Shown here: positions 26,176 to 32,182 of the stretch, piece by piece | Layout of the letters: each line of letters opens with the position of its first letter | How positions within the stretch are numbered: position 1 is the stretch's first letter | Source of the DNA: Alphaproteobacteria bacterium | Lineage (GTDB): Bacteria > Pseudomonadota > Alphaproteobacteria > Caulobacterales > Maricaulaceae | Reading direction: 5' to 3' | Length of the DNA stretch: 32,696 nucleotides | Assembly (NCBI GenBank): GCA_016124665.1 | Contig: WGNH01000012.1 | Location: forward strand, 1 to 32,696 | The notes under the pieces: model-generated | Database searches by the model: none | What the model saw: the letters and a program-made list of their open reading frames with translations, nothing else | Told to the model about the DNA's origin: nothing | Program-made: the position numbers and the translations under genes

Positions 26176-26193
26176 ATAGTAATTGATTACTAT
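26176..26193. promoter_or_regulatory. candidate TetR operator in the phaC divergent promoter
   Basis: ATAGTAATTGATTACTAT is an 8-2-8 palindrome with perfect arms, set in an AT-rich stretch between the phaC start and the gene starting at 26263. Its length and symmetry suit a TetR-family dimer, and a TetR gene is the second gene in the rightward transcript. It overlaps plausible promoter elements (TTGATT, TTTAAAAT) for that transcript. Binding is inference. Confidence 0.55.
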
Positions 26194-26262
26194 TTAAAAT
26201 CAAGCCATGCTGAACTGCGAATCGGAAGTTCGCTTGTTCGCAACAGAAAAGGGGCGATTGTC

Positions 26263-26673
26263 ATGTTTACCGGCAAAACCAATATCGCGACCGGTTGCCT
26301 GTTTCTCACGTTATTCATGCTTTATGGGTTTTTCCTGATTTTCCTGCGCGACTTCGCGCCCGGACGGGAGCAGTGGATCGCGGAATACGGCATTGGTGAG
26401 CACTTTGAATCCCGCCTGGCACACGCGCACGGCAATCTGTTCGCGCTGATCAACATCGCGGTTGGATTGGTTTTGCTACGCCTACCCCGCTCTGCAGTCT
26501 CAACCCGCTGGATTTCCGGCCTGGCGCTGGCGGGCATGTTGATGCCACTGGGAATACTCTCGGAAGTGTTGTTCGGAGCGCCGCCGATTTTCGTTATCGC
26601 AGGCGGGCTCTCAATGATCCTGGCGATGGGATGGCTCACTTTCGCGGCCTGGCAAGTTGAATATCGCCCATGA
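26263..26673 (+). CDS. small membrane protein upstream of a TetR gene
   Basis: Inner-membrane protein of 136 residues with about four hydrophobic segments (IATGCLFLTLFMLYGFFLIF, HGNLFALINIAVGLVLL, ISGLALAGMLMPLGILS, IFVIAGGLSMILAMGWLTF). The loop FGAPPIF and the His-rich segment AHAHGN stand out. I cannot name a family. GGGGCGA precedes the ATG. Its stop overlaps the TetR start in ATGA, so translation of the two is probably coupled and the protein likely belongs to the regulator's own operon. Confidence 0.8.
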   Translation: MFTGKTNIATGCLFLTLFMLYGFFLIFLRDFAPGREQWIAEYGIGEHFESRLAHAHGNLFALINIAVGLVLLRLPRSAVSTRWISGLALAGMLMPLGILSEVLFGAPPIFVIAGGLSMILAMGWLTFAAWQVEYRP

Positions 26674-27302
26674 GACAAGGCCCCCGGCAGAAAAACCTTC
26701 CCGCGGACGAACGGCGTAATGTCACTGTTGAAGCGGTCGTCGCGCTGGCTGCGTCAACGAACCCGGCCGAGATCACGACGGCGGCGATCGCAAAGCAGAT
26801 GAATCTGACCCAAGGCGCCTTGTTCCGCCACTTCCCCAACAAGGAAGCGATCTGGCAGGCAGCTATAAAATGGGTGGCCGTGCGCCTGATGGCGCGGATC
26901 GAAAAGGCGGCTGAGGGGATTAGTTCGCCGCTCGAAGCCATGCACGCGATGTTTATGGCCCATGTTGATTTCGTCTCCGAGCATCCCGGCGTGCCCCGGA
27001 TGTTGTTTGGTGAGCTTCAGCGGGTCAACGCAACGCCGGCAAAACGGCTGGCGCACGCTTTGCTGCATCAATATGCGATCCGTCTGAACGATCTGATCAC
27101 GGCCGGAAAAGCTTGCGGGGAGCTCCCGGCGGAGCTGGATAGCGACGCCGCAGCCACACTCTTCGTCGGCACGATCCAGGGGCTTGTCATGCAGTCCTTG
27201 ATCGCCGGCGACATGGAGCGGGTGCGCGCGGATGCGCCGCGTGTCTTTGCCATCTATCGGCGCGGAATCGTAACGGCGCAGATAAAAAAGGGCATAGGGT
27301 AG
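26670..27302 (+). CDS. TetR/AcrR-family regulator (CecR-like)
   Basis: Dimeric repressor of 210 residues. The N-terminal helix-turn-helix (EITTAAIAKQMNLTQGALFRHFPNKEAIW) covers about residues 30-60. The ligand domain that follows (MHAMFMAHVDFVSEHPGVPRMLFGELQ) has the pattern of CecR/YbiH-type regulators. In enterobacteria cecR sits before ybhG, an HlyD-type adaptor of an ABC exporter, and here too an HlyD-type gene follows, though cut by an IS. Targets may include its own operon and phaC through the palindrome at 26176-26193. Confidence 0.9.
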   Translation: MRQGPRQKNLPADERRNVTVEAVVALAASTNPAEITTAAIAKQMNLTQGALFRHFPNKEAIWQAAIKWVAVRLMARIEKAAEGISSPLEAMHAMFMAHVDFVSEHPGVPRMLFGELQRVNATPAKRLAHALLHQYAIRLNDLITAGKACGELPAELDSDAAATLFVGTIQGLVMQSLIAGDMERVRADAPRVFAIYRRGIVTAQIKKGIG

Positions 27303-27309
27303 AGACATA

Positions 27310-27477
27310 ATGAATCACCTTCTTCCACGGAGCGCCCGTGGAATCATCGATGTCTCTTCACGGTCCGAGGGCGAGATGATTGCGACAGCTGACGCGGCGC
27401 TTTTTGCCATTCTTGCCGCGACCAACGAGAGGGTTGCTGCATCACAGGGCCACTATCACGACAGGCCGCCACACTGA
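27310..27477 (+). CDS. tiny ORF between TetR and HlyD genes
   Basis: An open frame of 55 codons starting ATG eight bases after the TetR stop, with AGAGA as a weak ribosome site, and ending 57 bases before the HlyD gene. The product starts MNHLLPRSARGIIDVSSRSE and ends GHYHDRPPH. I recognise no family. It could be a real small protein of the operon, a decayed segment of a longer gene, or chance. Its tight placement in the operon is the only support. Confidence 0.3.
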   Translation: MNHLLPRSARGIIDVSSRSEGEMIATADAALFAILAATNERVAASQGHYHDRPPH

Positions 27478-27534
27478 CTGTGCCGCATCTATTGCAGACG
27501 ATCTGCCCGTTCGGGCCACAAGGAGGCAGGACCC

Positions 27535-28135
27535 ATGTCCCGCGAAATTTCGATAGCAATCGTCGTCGCCGCACTGCTCGGCTTTCTTGGGTTCGGGGCG
27601 TGGACGGTGCTGTTCAAGCCTTCCGGCCTGCCGCCTGACGGCTTTGCCCGTGGCAATGGCAGAATCGAGGCGGATCTAATCGACATTTCACCGCGGCTGG
27701 CCGGTCGGGTAGCGGAAATCGCGGTGCGTGAGGGCGATCTGGTGCGAGCAGGTGATGTGCTGGTGGTGATGGATACGAGCGAATTGCGCGCGCAACTGGC
27801 CCGCGCCGATGCCGAGGTCGCCAGCGCCGAGGCGGCAGTTGGGGTGGCGGCGGCGCATGTGGCCGAAGCGCGGGCCCGACTGGCCCTGGCGCAAAACGAA
27901 CAGTCCCGCGCCGAAACCCTTAGTGCGCGTGACGTGTTGTCGCGCTCAAATCTCGACATCAGGCGCACCGAAACGCAACTGGCCCAGGCCGGATTGGCCG
28001 CCGCCGAGGCGACCCGGCACGCGCAGGAGCGCGGCGTCGAAGCTCAAGTCGCCCTTCGTGGCGAGATCGCCGCCCGTATCGCCGATGCCACCCTGCTTTC
28101 CGGGGGCGCGGCGAGGGTGCTCTATCGACTGGCAC
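27535..28135 (+). pseudogene. HlyD/YbhG-like membrane-fusion protein, 3' part removed by IS
   Basis: Periplasmic adaptor of an ABC-type exporter, broken after about 200 residues; full-length relatives have about 330. A strong ribosome site AAGGAGG precedes the ATG. One N-terminal membrane helix (IAIVVAALLGFLGFGAWTVLF), the first lipoyl half (GRIEADLIDISPRLAGRVAEI, then VLVVMDTSEL) and most of the alpha-hairpin (RADAEVASAEAAVGVAAAHV) are intact. Native sequence stops at 28135, where IS copy 2 begins, and the frame ends inside the IS at 28191 after 18 foreign residues. The second lipoyl half and barrel are missing, and so are the ABC transporter genes normally found downstream. It is almost certainly not functional. 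Confidence 0.88.
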
Positions 28136-28937
28136 GGTGGTGTCAGACGAAAGCGAACTGGTCTCAGTTTGCCAGTGAAATAGGAATTTAGGCGGCAAGT
28201 TGACGCCATTCGGCCAACGCGATTTGCCGGTTCTCCTTGAACCCGTTTCGGTCGTTGATGTGGCGCTCGAGATTGAAGTGGTTGTGGACGGAGGAATGGA
28301 CGGCGACGAACTTTTGTAGACTTCGCATTCGCCTGAATCTGAGCATCGCCCGTTCGCGTCTGCGGAAAGGTAAGTGGCTGTTCTCGGCCCGATTGTTGAG
28401 CCACCTCCCGACATCCTGTTTGTCCTCATTGCCGATGACTTTCATGGCGGCTTTGTATGACCGCAAGCGGTCCGTCACTATGACTTCGGGATTGCCATAT
28501 CGTTTCATCGCTTTGCGCAGAAACTTCAATGCAGCATGGCGATCCCGGCGCTTGGTGACGAAAGCTTCCAGCACTTCACCTTCGTGATCGACGGCACGCC
28601 AGAGGTAGTGTGTGACGCCGTTTATCTTCACGAAAACTTCGTCCAAATGCCATTGCCACTGGTCCCAAGCGCGAAGCTTGTCAGCTCGTTTTCTTCGAAT
28701 CTCGGCCGCAAACATCGGCCCGAACCTGTTCCACCAGAACCGCACACTCTCGTGGCTCAAATCGATCCCTCGCTCATGGAGCAGGTCTTCGACGTTTCGA
28801 AGCGACAGCGGAAACCGGACATACATCATCACCGCTAGGCGGATCACTTCGGGCGACGTTTTGAAATAGCGAAATGGGTTCTTCATCCCGGCATTTCACC
28901 GGGAAACCGATAATGGGGCGTTTAATCTGACAATGCC
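28136..28937 (-). mobile_element. IS6-family insertion sequence, copy 2
   Basis: About 802 bp, same orientation as copy 1. Left end GGTGGTGTCAGA (28136-28147), right end TCTGACAATGCC (28926-28937). The last bases before the ends on each side (ACTGGCAC left, ACCGCTGC right) are not a duplication. It cuts an HlyD-type gene on the left and the 3' end of a serine recombinase on the right. Roughly one base in ten differs from copy 1 in the parts I compared, while the ends upstream of the transposase start differ more, so it is a related but separate element. Confidence 0.85.
28188..28886 (-). CDS. IS6-family DDE transposase (copy 2)
   Basis: Full-length 232-residue transposase with the same motifs as copy 1: Asp82, Asp139 and Glu168 in HLDEVFVKI, IVTDRL and NNRAENSH. 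It has Phe at 109, Lys at 145, Gly in DRNGFKEN and Ile in ENRQIALAE where copy 1 has Tyr, Arg, Ser and Asn. Most DNA differences from copy 1 are silent, pointing to selection on the protein before the two copies met here. Confidence 0.95.
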   Translation of the reverse strand: MKNPFRYFKTSPEVIRLAVMMYVRFPLSLRNVEDLLHERGIDLSHESVRFWWNRFGPMFAAEIRRKRADKLRAWDQWQWHLDEVFVKINGVTHYLWRAVDHEGEVLEAFVTKRRDRHAALKFLRKAMKRYGNPEVIVTDRLRSYKAAMKVIGNEDKQDVGRWLNNRAENSHLPFRRRERAMLRFRRMRSLQKFVAVHSSVHNHFNLERHINDRNGFKENRQIALAEWRQLAA

Positions 28938-28940
28938 ACC

Positions 28941-29069
28941 GCTGCCATTCTTGATGGTCGCCAGCCGCCTGAGATCAGCTTGCAGCACTTACTGACCCAT
29001 CCCATTCCCCTGGGCTGGAATGCGCAGGAAAAGGCCCTCGGATTTACATCCGCAAACTTCAAGAAATGA
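28941..29069 (+). pseudogene. 3' end of a large serine recombinase
   Basis: Forty-two sense codons in one frame directly beyond IS copy 2 read AAILDGRQPPEISLQHLL, then PIPLGWNAQEKALGF, and end SANFKK before TGA. The ILDGRQPPE segment and the final W-x-x-Q-x-x-LGF motif are the usual C-terminus of alphaproteobacterial site-specific recombinases of the resolvase/invertase type. The catalytic N-terminal domain is missing, removed at the IS junction. It is too short to have an ORF of its own and would be missed by gene finders. It shows that a recombinase-bearing element once stood here. Confidence 0.75.
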
Positions 29070-29070
29070 T

Positions 29071-29247
29071 CCCTGTTCTAAGCGAAAATCTTCCCTGTTT
29101 TTATCCGTAACAGGGAATGGCCTTTCCCTGTTATTGGCGTAGGGAATTTACCTCTAAGCCCCTGTAATGACGTGGTAATGTCCCGCGAGAAAGAGCCATA
29201 ACAGGCCTTTTTGCGCAAATATCCCTGTAAAACGCCAATTACAGGGA
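29071..29247. repeat. array of CCCTGT/ACAGGG motifs forming hairpins
   Basis: CCCTGT occurs at 29071, 29093, 29126, 29160 and 29223, and its complement ACAGGG at 29110 and 29241. Two perfect 9-bp inverted repeats result: TTCCCTGTT (29091-29099) with AACAGGGAA (29109-29117), and TCCCTGTAA (29222-29230) with TTACAGGGA (29239-29247). A third, imperfect one is TTCCCT (29124) with AGGGAA (29141). TTGGCGT at 29134 and ACGCCAA at 29232 are also complementary, so the unit occurs in both directions. The array begins one base after the recombinase stop. It may be the recombinase's crossover or operator region; that is inference. Confidence 0.75.
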
Positions 29248-29421
29248 AAATTGCGCCTAACCGATCTGCGCAAAACCGCGAAGAGAGACACCGCGCCCAA
29301 AATGCAGGCAAACCAATGAGATAGCCCGGTCTCTCAATTGGAGAGTCCCTGCTAACGTCCGGAATGCCGGGGACAATAAATTCCATCTAAATAATTGATT
29401 TAAAAGAGTAAACAATGTGGC

Positions 29422-29500
29422 GGTGGTGTCAGACGAAGGCGAAGCGGTCTCGGTTTGCAAGGAAACGGACAACCGGAGCGCCAGTTGCACCGGTTTGAGA
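29422..29500 (-). mobile_element. decayed third IS6-family end
   Basis: GGTGGTGTCAGACGA at 29422-29436, then GCGAAGCGGTCTCGGTTTGC, matches the left ends of copies 1 and 2 almost base for base, in the same orientation. Similarity then fades through a diverged version of the transposase tail (GCGCCAGTTGC). No transposase gene follows. It is a remnant of a third copy. Confidence 0.7.
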
Positions 29501-29842
29501 CTATCGCGGTTTACAGACGCATTTCACCCCTGCGCTCCGGATATCCGCATCACAGCATGGCGCTAACCCGCGGAACTCCGCGGGTATTTCGGTTCAGGGA
29601 AAATCTCTGCTGATGAGACTGGAATGAGTGGCGGTGGATGGGAAACCAAGATCGAAATCGCAGTTCTGTGATCAGCTACGGCCGTTTTTACTCCACCCGC
29701 CTAATGCACACTTGTGATGACAATTAGGCATTATAAACAGCGGAAACATCGCAAGACAGACTGAGCTTGCAAACCGGTCTAGTCTGACCGCCCCACCAGT
29801 GCCGAGCTTTTTCCAGCAAGATTGTGCCACTGCTTAGTCGGA
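29501..29842. other. gene-free spacer with small inverted repeats
   Basis: No coding sequence is supported here. ACCCGCGG at 29566-29573 and CCGCGGGT at 29578-29585 make a perfect 8-bp hairpin with an AACT loop. GCCTAAT at 29699-29705 and ATTAGGC at 29723-29729 form a looser one about 115 bases past the methyltransferase stop, which lies on the minus strand. The stretch joins the IS debris to the metal-resistance genes and may be more remnant mobile DNA. Confidence 0.5.
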
Positions 29843-30397
29843 TCAAATATATCGCCTCACCTTTTGCGCATACTGATCGAAAGCCTCACCAAAGGTTCTA
29901 CGCATGTGCGGCTCCTCTACCCATGTGATGAACACATGGATGATCGCCATAGAAAAGAGCGTGGAAGCCAAAGCCAGTTCGGAACCCGCAATGATGGCCG
30001 CTCCGAGGAACATGCCCGCATAACCGACATACTGTGGATTGCGTGTATGACGGTATATACCGTGCTGGATCAGCTCGTCTTCAAGTAAGCCGTAGACCCG
30101 CTGTTGCGATCCGTAGGCATATCGTCCCAGATAGATGACAGCGGCGCCACCGATGAACATCACTGTTCCGATGGCGACTATGATGGGGGATGGCGCAAAT
30201 AGGCTGCCGCGATCCAGCCATGATAGCGCGAGTGTCGCGATGAAATGACCATGCATGATGACGCCAGACATAATCGCGGTTTGAGGTGACCATTTGCCTT
30301 GGTGTTTAAACTCGGCCTTCGCCCTAAGCATAAAGGGAAGCGTAAGCGTTGCTGTTATGACCACATAAGCAATAACTCCGATGAGCAGGGGTGACAT
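29843..30397 (-). CDS. ICMT/PEMT-like membrane methyltransferase family protein
   Basis: Integral membrane protein of 184 residues with about five hydrophobic segments. The C-terminal half has the family signature: HGIYRHTRNPQYVGY, where the Arg-x-Pro and neighbouring His contact S-adenosylmethionine in relatives, and EEPHMRRTFGEAFDQYAQKV. Bacterial members are often linked to metal-resistance genes, but their substrate is not settled; true isoprenylcysteine substrates are not expected in bacteria. Its ATG overlaps the stop of the upstream CDF gene by one base (TAATG on the minus strand), so translation is probably coupled and it lies in the MerR-controlled operon. Confidence 0.85.
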   Translation of the reverse strand: MSPLLIGVIAYVVITATLTLPFMLRAKAEFKHQGKWSPQTAIMSGVIMHGHFIATLALSWLDRGSLFAPSPIIVAIGTVMFIGGAAVIYLGRYAYGSQQRVYGLLEDELIQHGIYRHTRNPQYVGYAGMFLGAAIIAGSELALASTLFSMAIIHVFITWVEEPHMRRTFGEAFDQYAQKVRRYI

Positions 30398-31032
30398 TAC
30401 GCGTCTCCTGTATTGGCCATGGCTGAGTGTTCACGAAGCTCATCGAGCGCCTGTTTACAGATCGACCATGCCGACCGGCTGAAGATGCCGGCGAGCACAA
30501 AGGCGAGTAGCAGATCGGGCCAGGCTGATCCGGTGGCGGCCACAAGACCGCCAGCAATCATCACACCGACATTACCGATGGCGTCATTGCGCGAGCAAAG
30601 CCAGACGGAGCGAACGTTTGCGTCGCCGTCTCTCCATTTTAGCAGAATGAGCACGCTGGCCGCGTTGGCGAGAAGCGCCGCAAAGCCAACAATGCCCATG
30701 GTTTCTGCAACAGGTGGCTCTCCCGACAAAGCCCGCATCAGTGTCATAGCCAGGACGGAAATCGCAATCGCGAACAAAAGGCCGCCTTTGAACAATGCGG
30801 CTTTGGCTCGAACCGCAATGGCGGAGCCGATGACCAAAAGGCTGATGGAATAGGTCATGGTATCGCCCGCGAAATCCAATGCATCGGCCTTGAGGGCTTG
30901 GGAGCCCGACGCAAAACCTGCGGTTATCTCGACGACAAACATGACGAGATTGATAAAAATAACAGCCCAAAGCGCGCGGCGATAAGCGGCTGAGGTACCA
31001 TCAAATTTTTGGTCGTTTTCGCAACAACTCAT
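30397..31032 (-). CDS. short CDF-like cation transporter
   Basis: Inner-membrane metal efflux protein of 211 residues with six hydrophobic segments. It starts MSCCEND, a Cys pair that could bind metal. Helix 2 carries Asp50, Asp53 and Asp57 (KADALDFAGD), matching the CDF metal site, but the usual His is Asp. Helix 5 has CSRND (Cys146, Asp150) where CzcD-type proteins have His-x3-Asp. The cytoplasmic C-terminal domain of normal CDF proteins (about 300 residues) is absent. The start at 31032 follows TTAGGAG; a TTG seven codons upstream is less likely. The promoter is of MerR type and the regulator gene is divergent, so induction by a metal ion is expected. Confidence 0.85.
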   Translation of the reverse strand: MSCCENDQKFDGTSAAYRRALWAVIFINLVMFVVEITAGFASGSQALKADALDFAGDTMTYSISLLVIGSAIAVRAKAALFKGGLLFAIAISVLAMTLMRALSGEPPVAETMGIVGFAALLANAASVLILLKWRDGDANVRSVWLCSRNDAIGNVGVMIAGGLVAATGSAWPDLLLAFVLAGIFSRSAWSICKQALDELREHSAMANTGDA

Positions 31033-31058
31033 TTTCTTGACTCCTAAGTTCAAGATGG

Positions 31059-31089
31059 AGTCTAATTTCTACAGCGACTGTAGAAGCAA
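31059..31089 (-). promoter_or_regulatory. MerR-type promoter and operator of the CDF operon
   Basis: On the minus strand TTGCTT (-35, 31084-31089) and TAGACT (-10, 31059-31064) are 19 bases apart. The spacer and its edge hold the perfect dyad TTCTACAGCGACTGTAGAA (31067-31085). Overlong spacers with a central dyad are the hallmark of promoters that MerR proteins activate by DNA distortion. The dyad ends 11 bases before the merR-type ATG, so the regulator can also repress itself. Confidence 0.85.
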
Positions 31090-31096
31090 GAGCAAA

Positions 31097-31543
31097 ATGC
31101 AAAAAGAATTCACCATCGGCCAAGCGGCGAAAACATCGGGCGTCAAAGTGACCACCATTCGCTATTATGAAAGCGTCGGCTTGATGCCCGAACCGCGCCG
31201 CGTTGAAAGCGGTCGACGAATCTACGGGCAAGCGGCCGTAGACTTACTTGGCTTCATTCGGCACGCACGTGATTTGGGGTTTACCGTCGATGCCATTCGC
31301 GACCTGATCGATCTTCAGGAAAACCCTGGCACCGATTGCGCCAAAGCCGATGAACTTGCCCGGCGGCACCTCGTCGATACGCAAACGCGCATTGAGCAGC
31401 TAAGGGTGCTCGAACGTGAATTAGAACGCATGATCGACACTTGTTCCGGCGGAGAAGTCGGAACATGCGAAATTGTCACAAGCCTGTTCGACCACTCCAA
31501 ATGCCTGGCTGACCACAAACAGAAAGCATCGAAGGCATCATAA
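31097..31543 (+). CDS. MerR-family metal-responsive regulator
   Basis: Dimeric regulator of 148 residues. The winged helix-turn-helix (TIGQAAKTSGVKVTTIRYYESVGLMPEPRR) opens the protein, a long dimerisation helix follows, and the C-terminal metal loop has Cys116 and Cys124 (CSGGEVGTC) plus Cys136. Cys81 sits where divalent-metal sensors such as MerR and ZntR have Cys and copper sensors have Ser, so a divalent ion (Zn, Cd, Pb, Co or Hg) is the likely inducer. The ATG at 31097 starts directly at the family N-terminus; upstream in-frame starts would run through the operator. It is divergent from the CDF gene and convergent with lspA, whose end is three bases away. Confidence 0.93.
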   Translation: MQKEFTIGQAAKTSGVKVTTIRYYESVGLMPEPRRVESGRRIYGQAAVDLLGFIRHARDLGFTVDAIRDLIDLQENPGTDCAKADELARRHLVDTQTRIEQLRVLERELERMIDTCSGGEVGTCEIVTSLFDHSKCLADHKQKASKAS

Positions 31544-31546
31544 CGA

Positions 31547-32077
31547 TTATTGGTCACTATTTGGCTTTGCAGCGCCCGATCTCCAGCCAAGAAGTAAAAG
31601 AGCAACGCCGACAAATATGAGAACATCGGCCAGGTTGAATGTTGGCCAACGAGTCGCCTGCCATCCAAAGTCCAAATAGTCCGTGACGGCCCCATCGCCG
31701 AGCCTGTCAATCGCATTTGCAAGTCCACCAGCCGCAAAAAAGGTGCTGGCAGCGTGGATGAGTTTTGAGCTTTGCCGGGCGGCCCAACTTAAAGCAAAAA
31801 CAACCAAGATGATGGCGAAACTTGAAAGCAGATAGGGCGCAATCCAATGCGAACTATCCAGAATGCCAAAACTAACGCCTCGATTGTGCCCCAAGGTAAG
31901 GTTAAAGCCAGGAATAATTGATATCGACGTGCCAACTTCGGTCAGAAATCGCTCAATTTTGAGTTTCACAAAAAGGTCGAGAGCGATCATAGCAGGCAAC
32001 ATAACCAGTAGGCCGCCGTGAATTTTGCCTGGCCCAAAGCAGTGGCGCGAAAAAATTGTGGTCTTAAAAATCGACAT
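31547..32077 (-). CDS. lspA: lipoprotein signal peptidase (accessory LspA)
   Basis: Inner-membrane aspartyl protease of 176 residues that removes signal peptides from prolipoproteins. Four hydrophobic segments are present. Conserved blocks are DLFVK near the first helix, GHNRGVSFGIL, GGLANAIDR (Asn121, Asp124), VTDYLDF with Asp133 and WPTFNLAD with Asp151; the last two Asp are the likely catalytic pair. The N-terminus is some 20 residues longer than usual. It lies between a MerR regulator and an RND pump, as do extra lspA copies in many metal-resistance islands, and is probably not the housekeeping copy. The ribosome site is weak. Confidence 0.9.
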   Translation of the reverse strand: MSIFKTTIFSRHCFGPGKIHGGLLVMLPAMIALDLFVKLKIERFLTEVGTSISIIPGFNLTLGHNRGVSFGILDSSHWIAPYLLSSFAIILVVFALSWAARQSSKLIHAASTFFAAGGLANAIDRLGDGAVTDYLDFGWQATRWPTFNLADVLIFVGVALLLLGWRSGAAKPNSDQ

Positions 32078-32135
32078 GGAGAAAGCCTACTTTGCGAGTG
32101 ACTCGCCGTCAGTTAATGGGTTCCGTCTTCGGCAA

Positions 32136-32169
32136 TGGAAATGGCAGGCGTATCTTCCTGCCATTTCCA
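32136..32169 (-). terminator. long perfect hairpin after the CzcA-like gene
   Basis: A 13-bp perfect stem (TGGAAATGGCAGG at 32136-32148, complement at 32157-32169) encloses an 8-base loop, 14 bases past the RND-gene stop on the minus strand. The following bases are not T-rich, so it may stabilise the 3' end of the message or act as a partial terminator before lspA. Confidence 0.55.
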
Positions 32170-32182
32170 AACTTGCCTTCTG

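Noticed and set aside
18686-28937. A classical composite transposon with target duplication
   Set aside because: Flanking 8-mers at the four IS ends (CGCCGTAG, CTCAAGGC, ACTGGCAC, ACCGCTGC) do not match, and the two elements are not identical.
29071-29247. CRISPR array or simple iterons
   Set aside because: The repeated core is only 6-9 bases, occurs in both orientations and at uneven spacing, unlike CRISPR repeats or direct-repeat iterons.
29320-29375. tRNA-like fold near CTCTCAATTGGAGAG
   Set aside because: Only one small hairpin is present; no acceptor stem, T-arm or CCA pattern could be assembled.
29078-29386. A 102-codon minus-strand open frame across the CCCTGT array
   Set aside because: Much of it is made of translated inverted repeats, and it has no ribosome site or family; non-coding structure explains the stretch better.
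31037-31096. Earlier in-frame starts for the MerR gene
   Set aside because: They would place the operator dyad and promoter inside the coding region and add residues before the conserved winged helix start.
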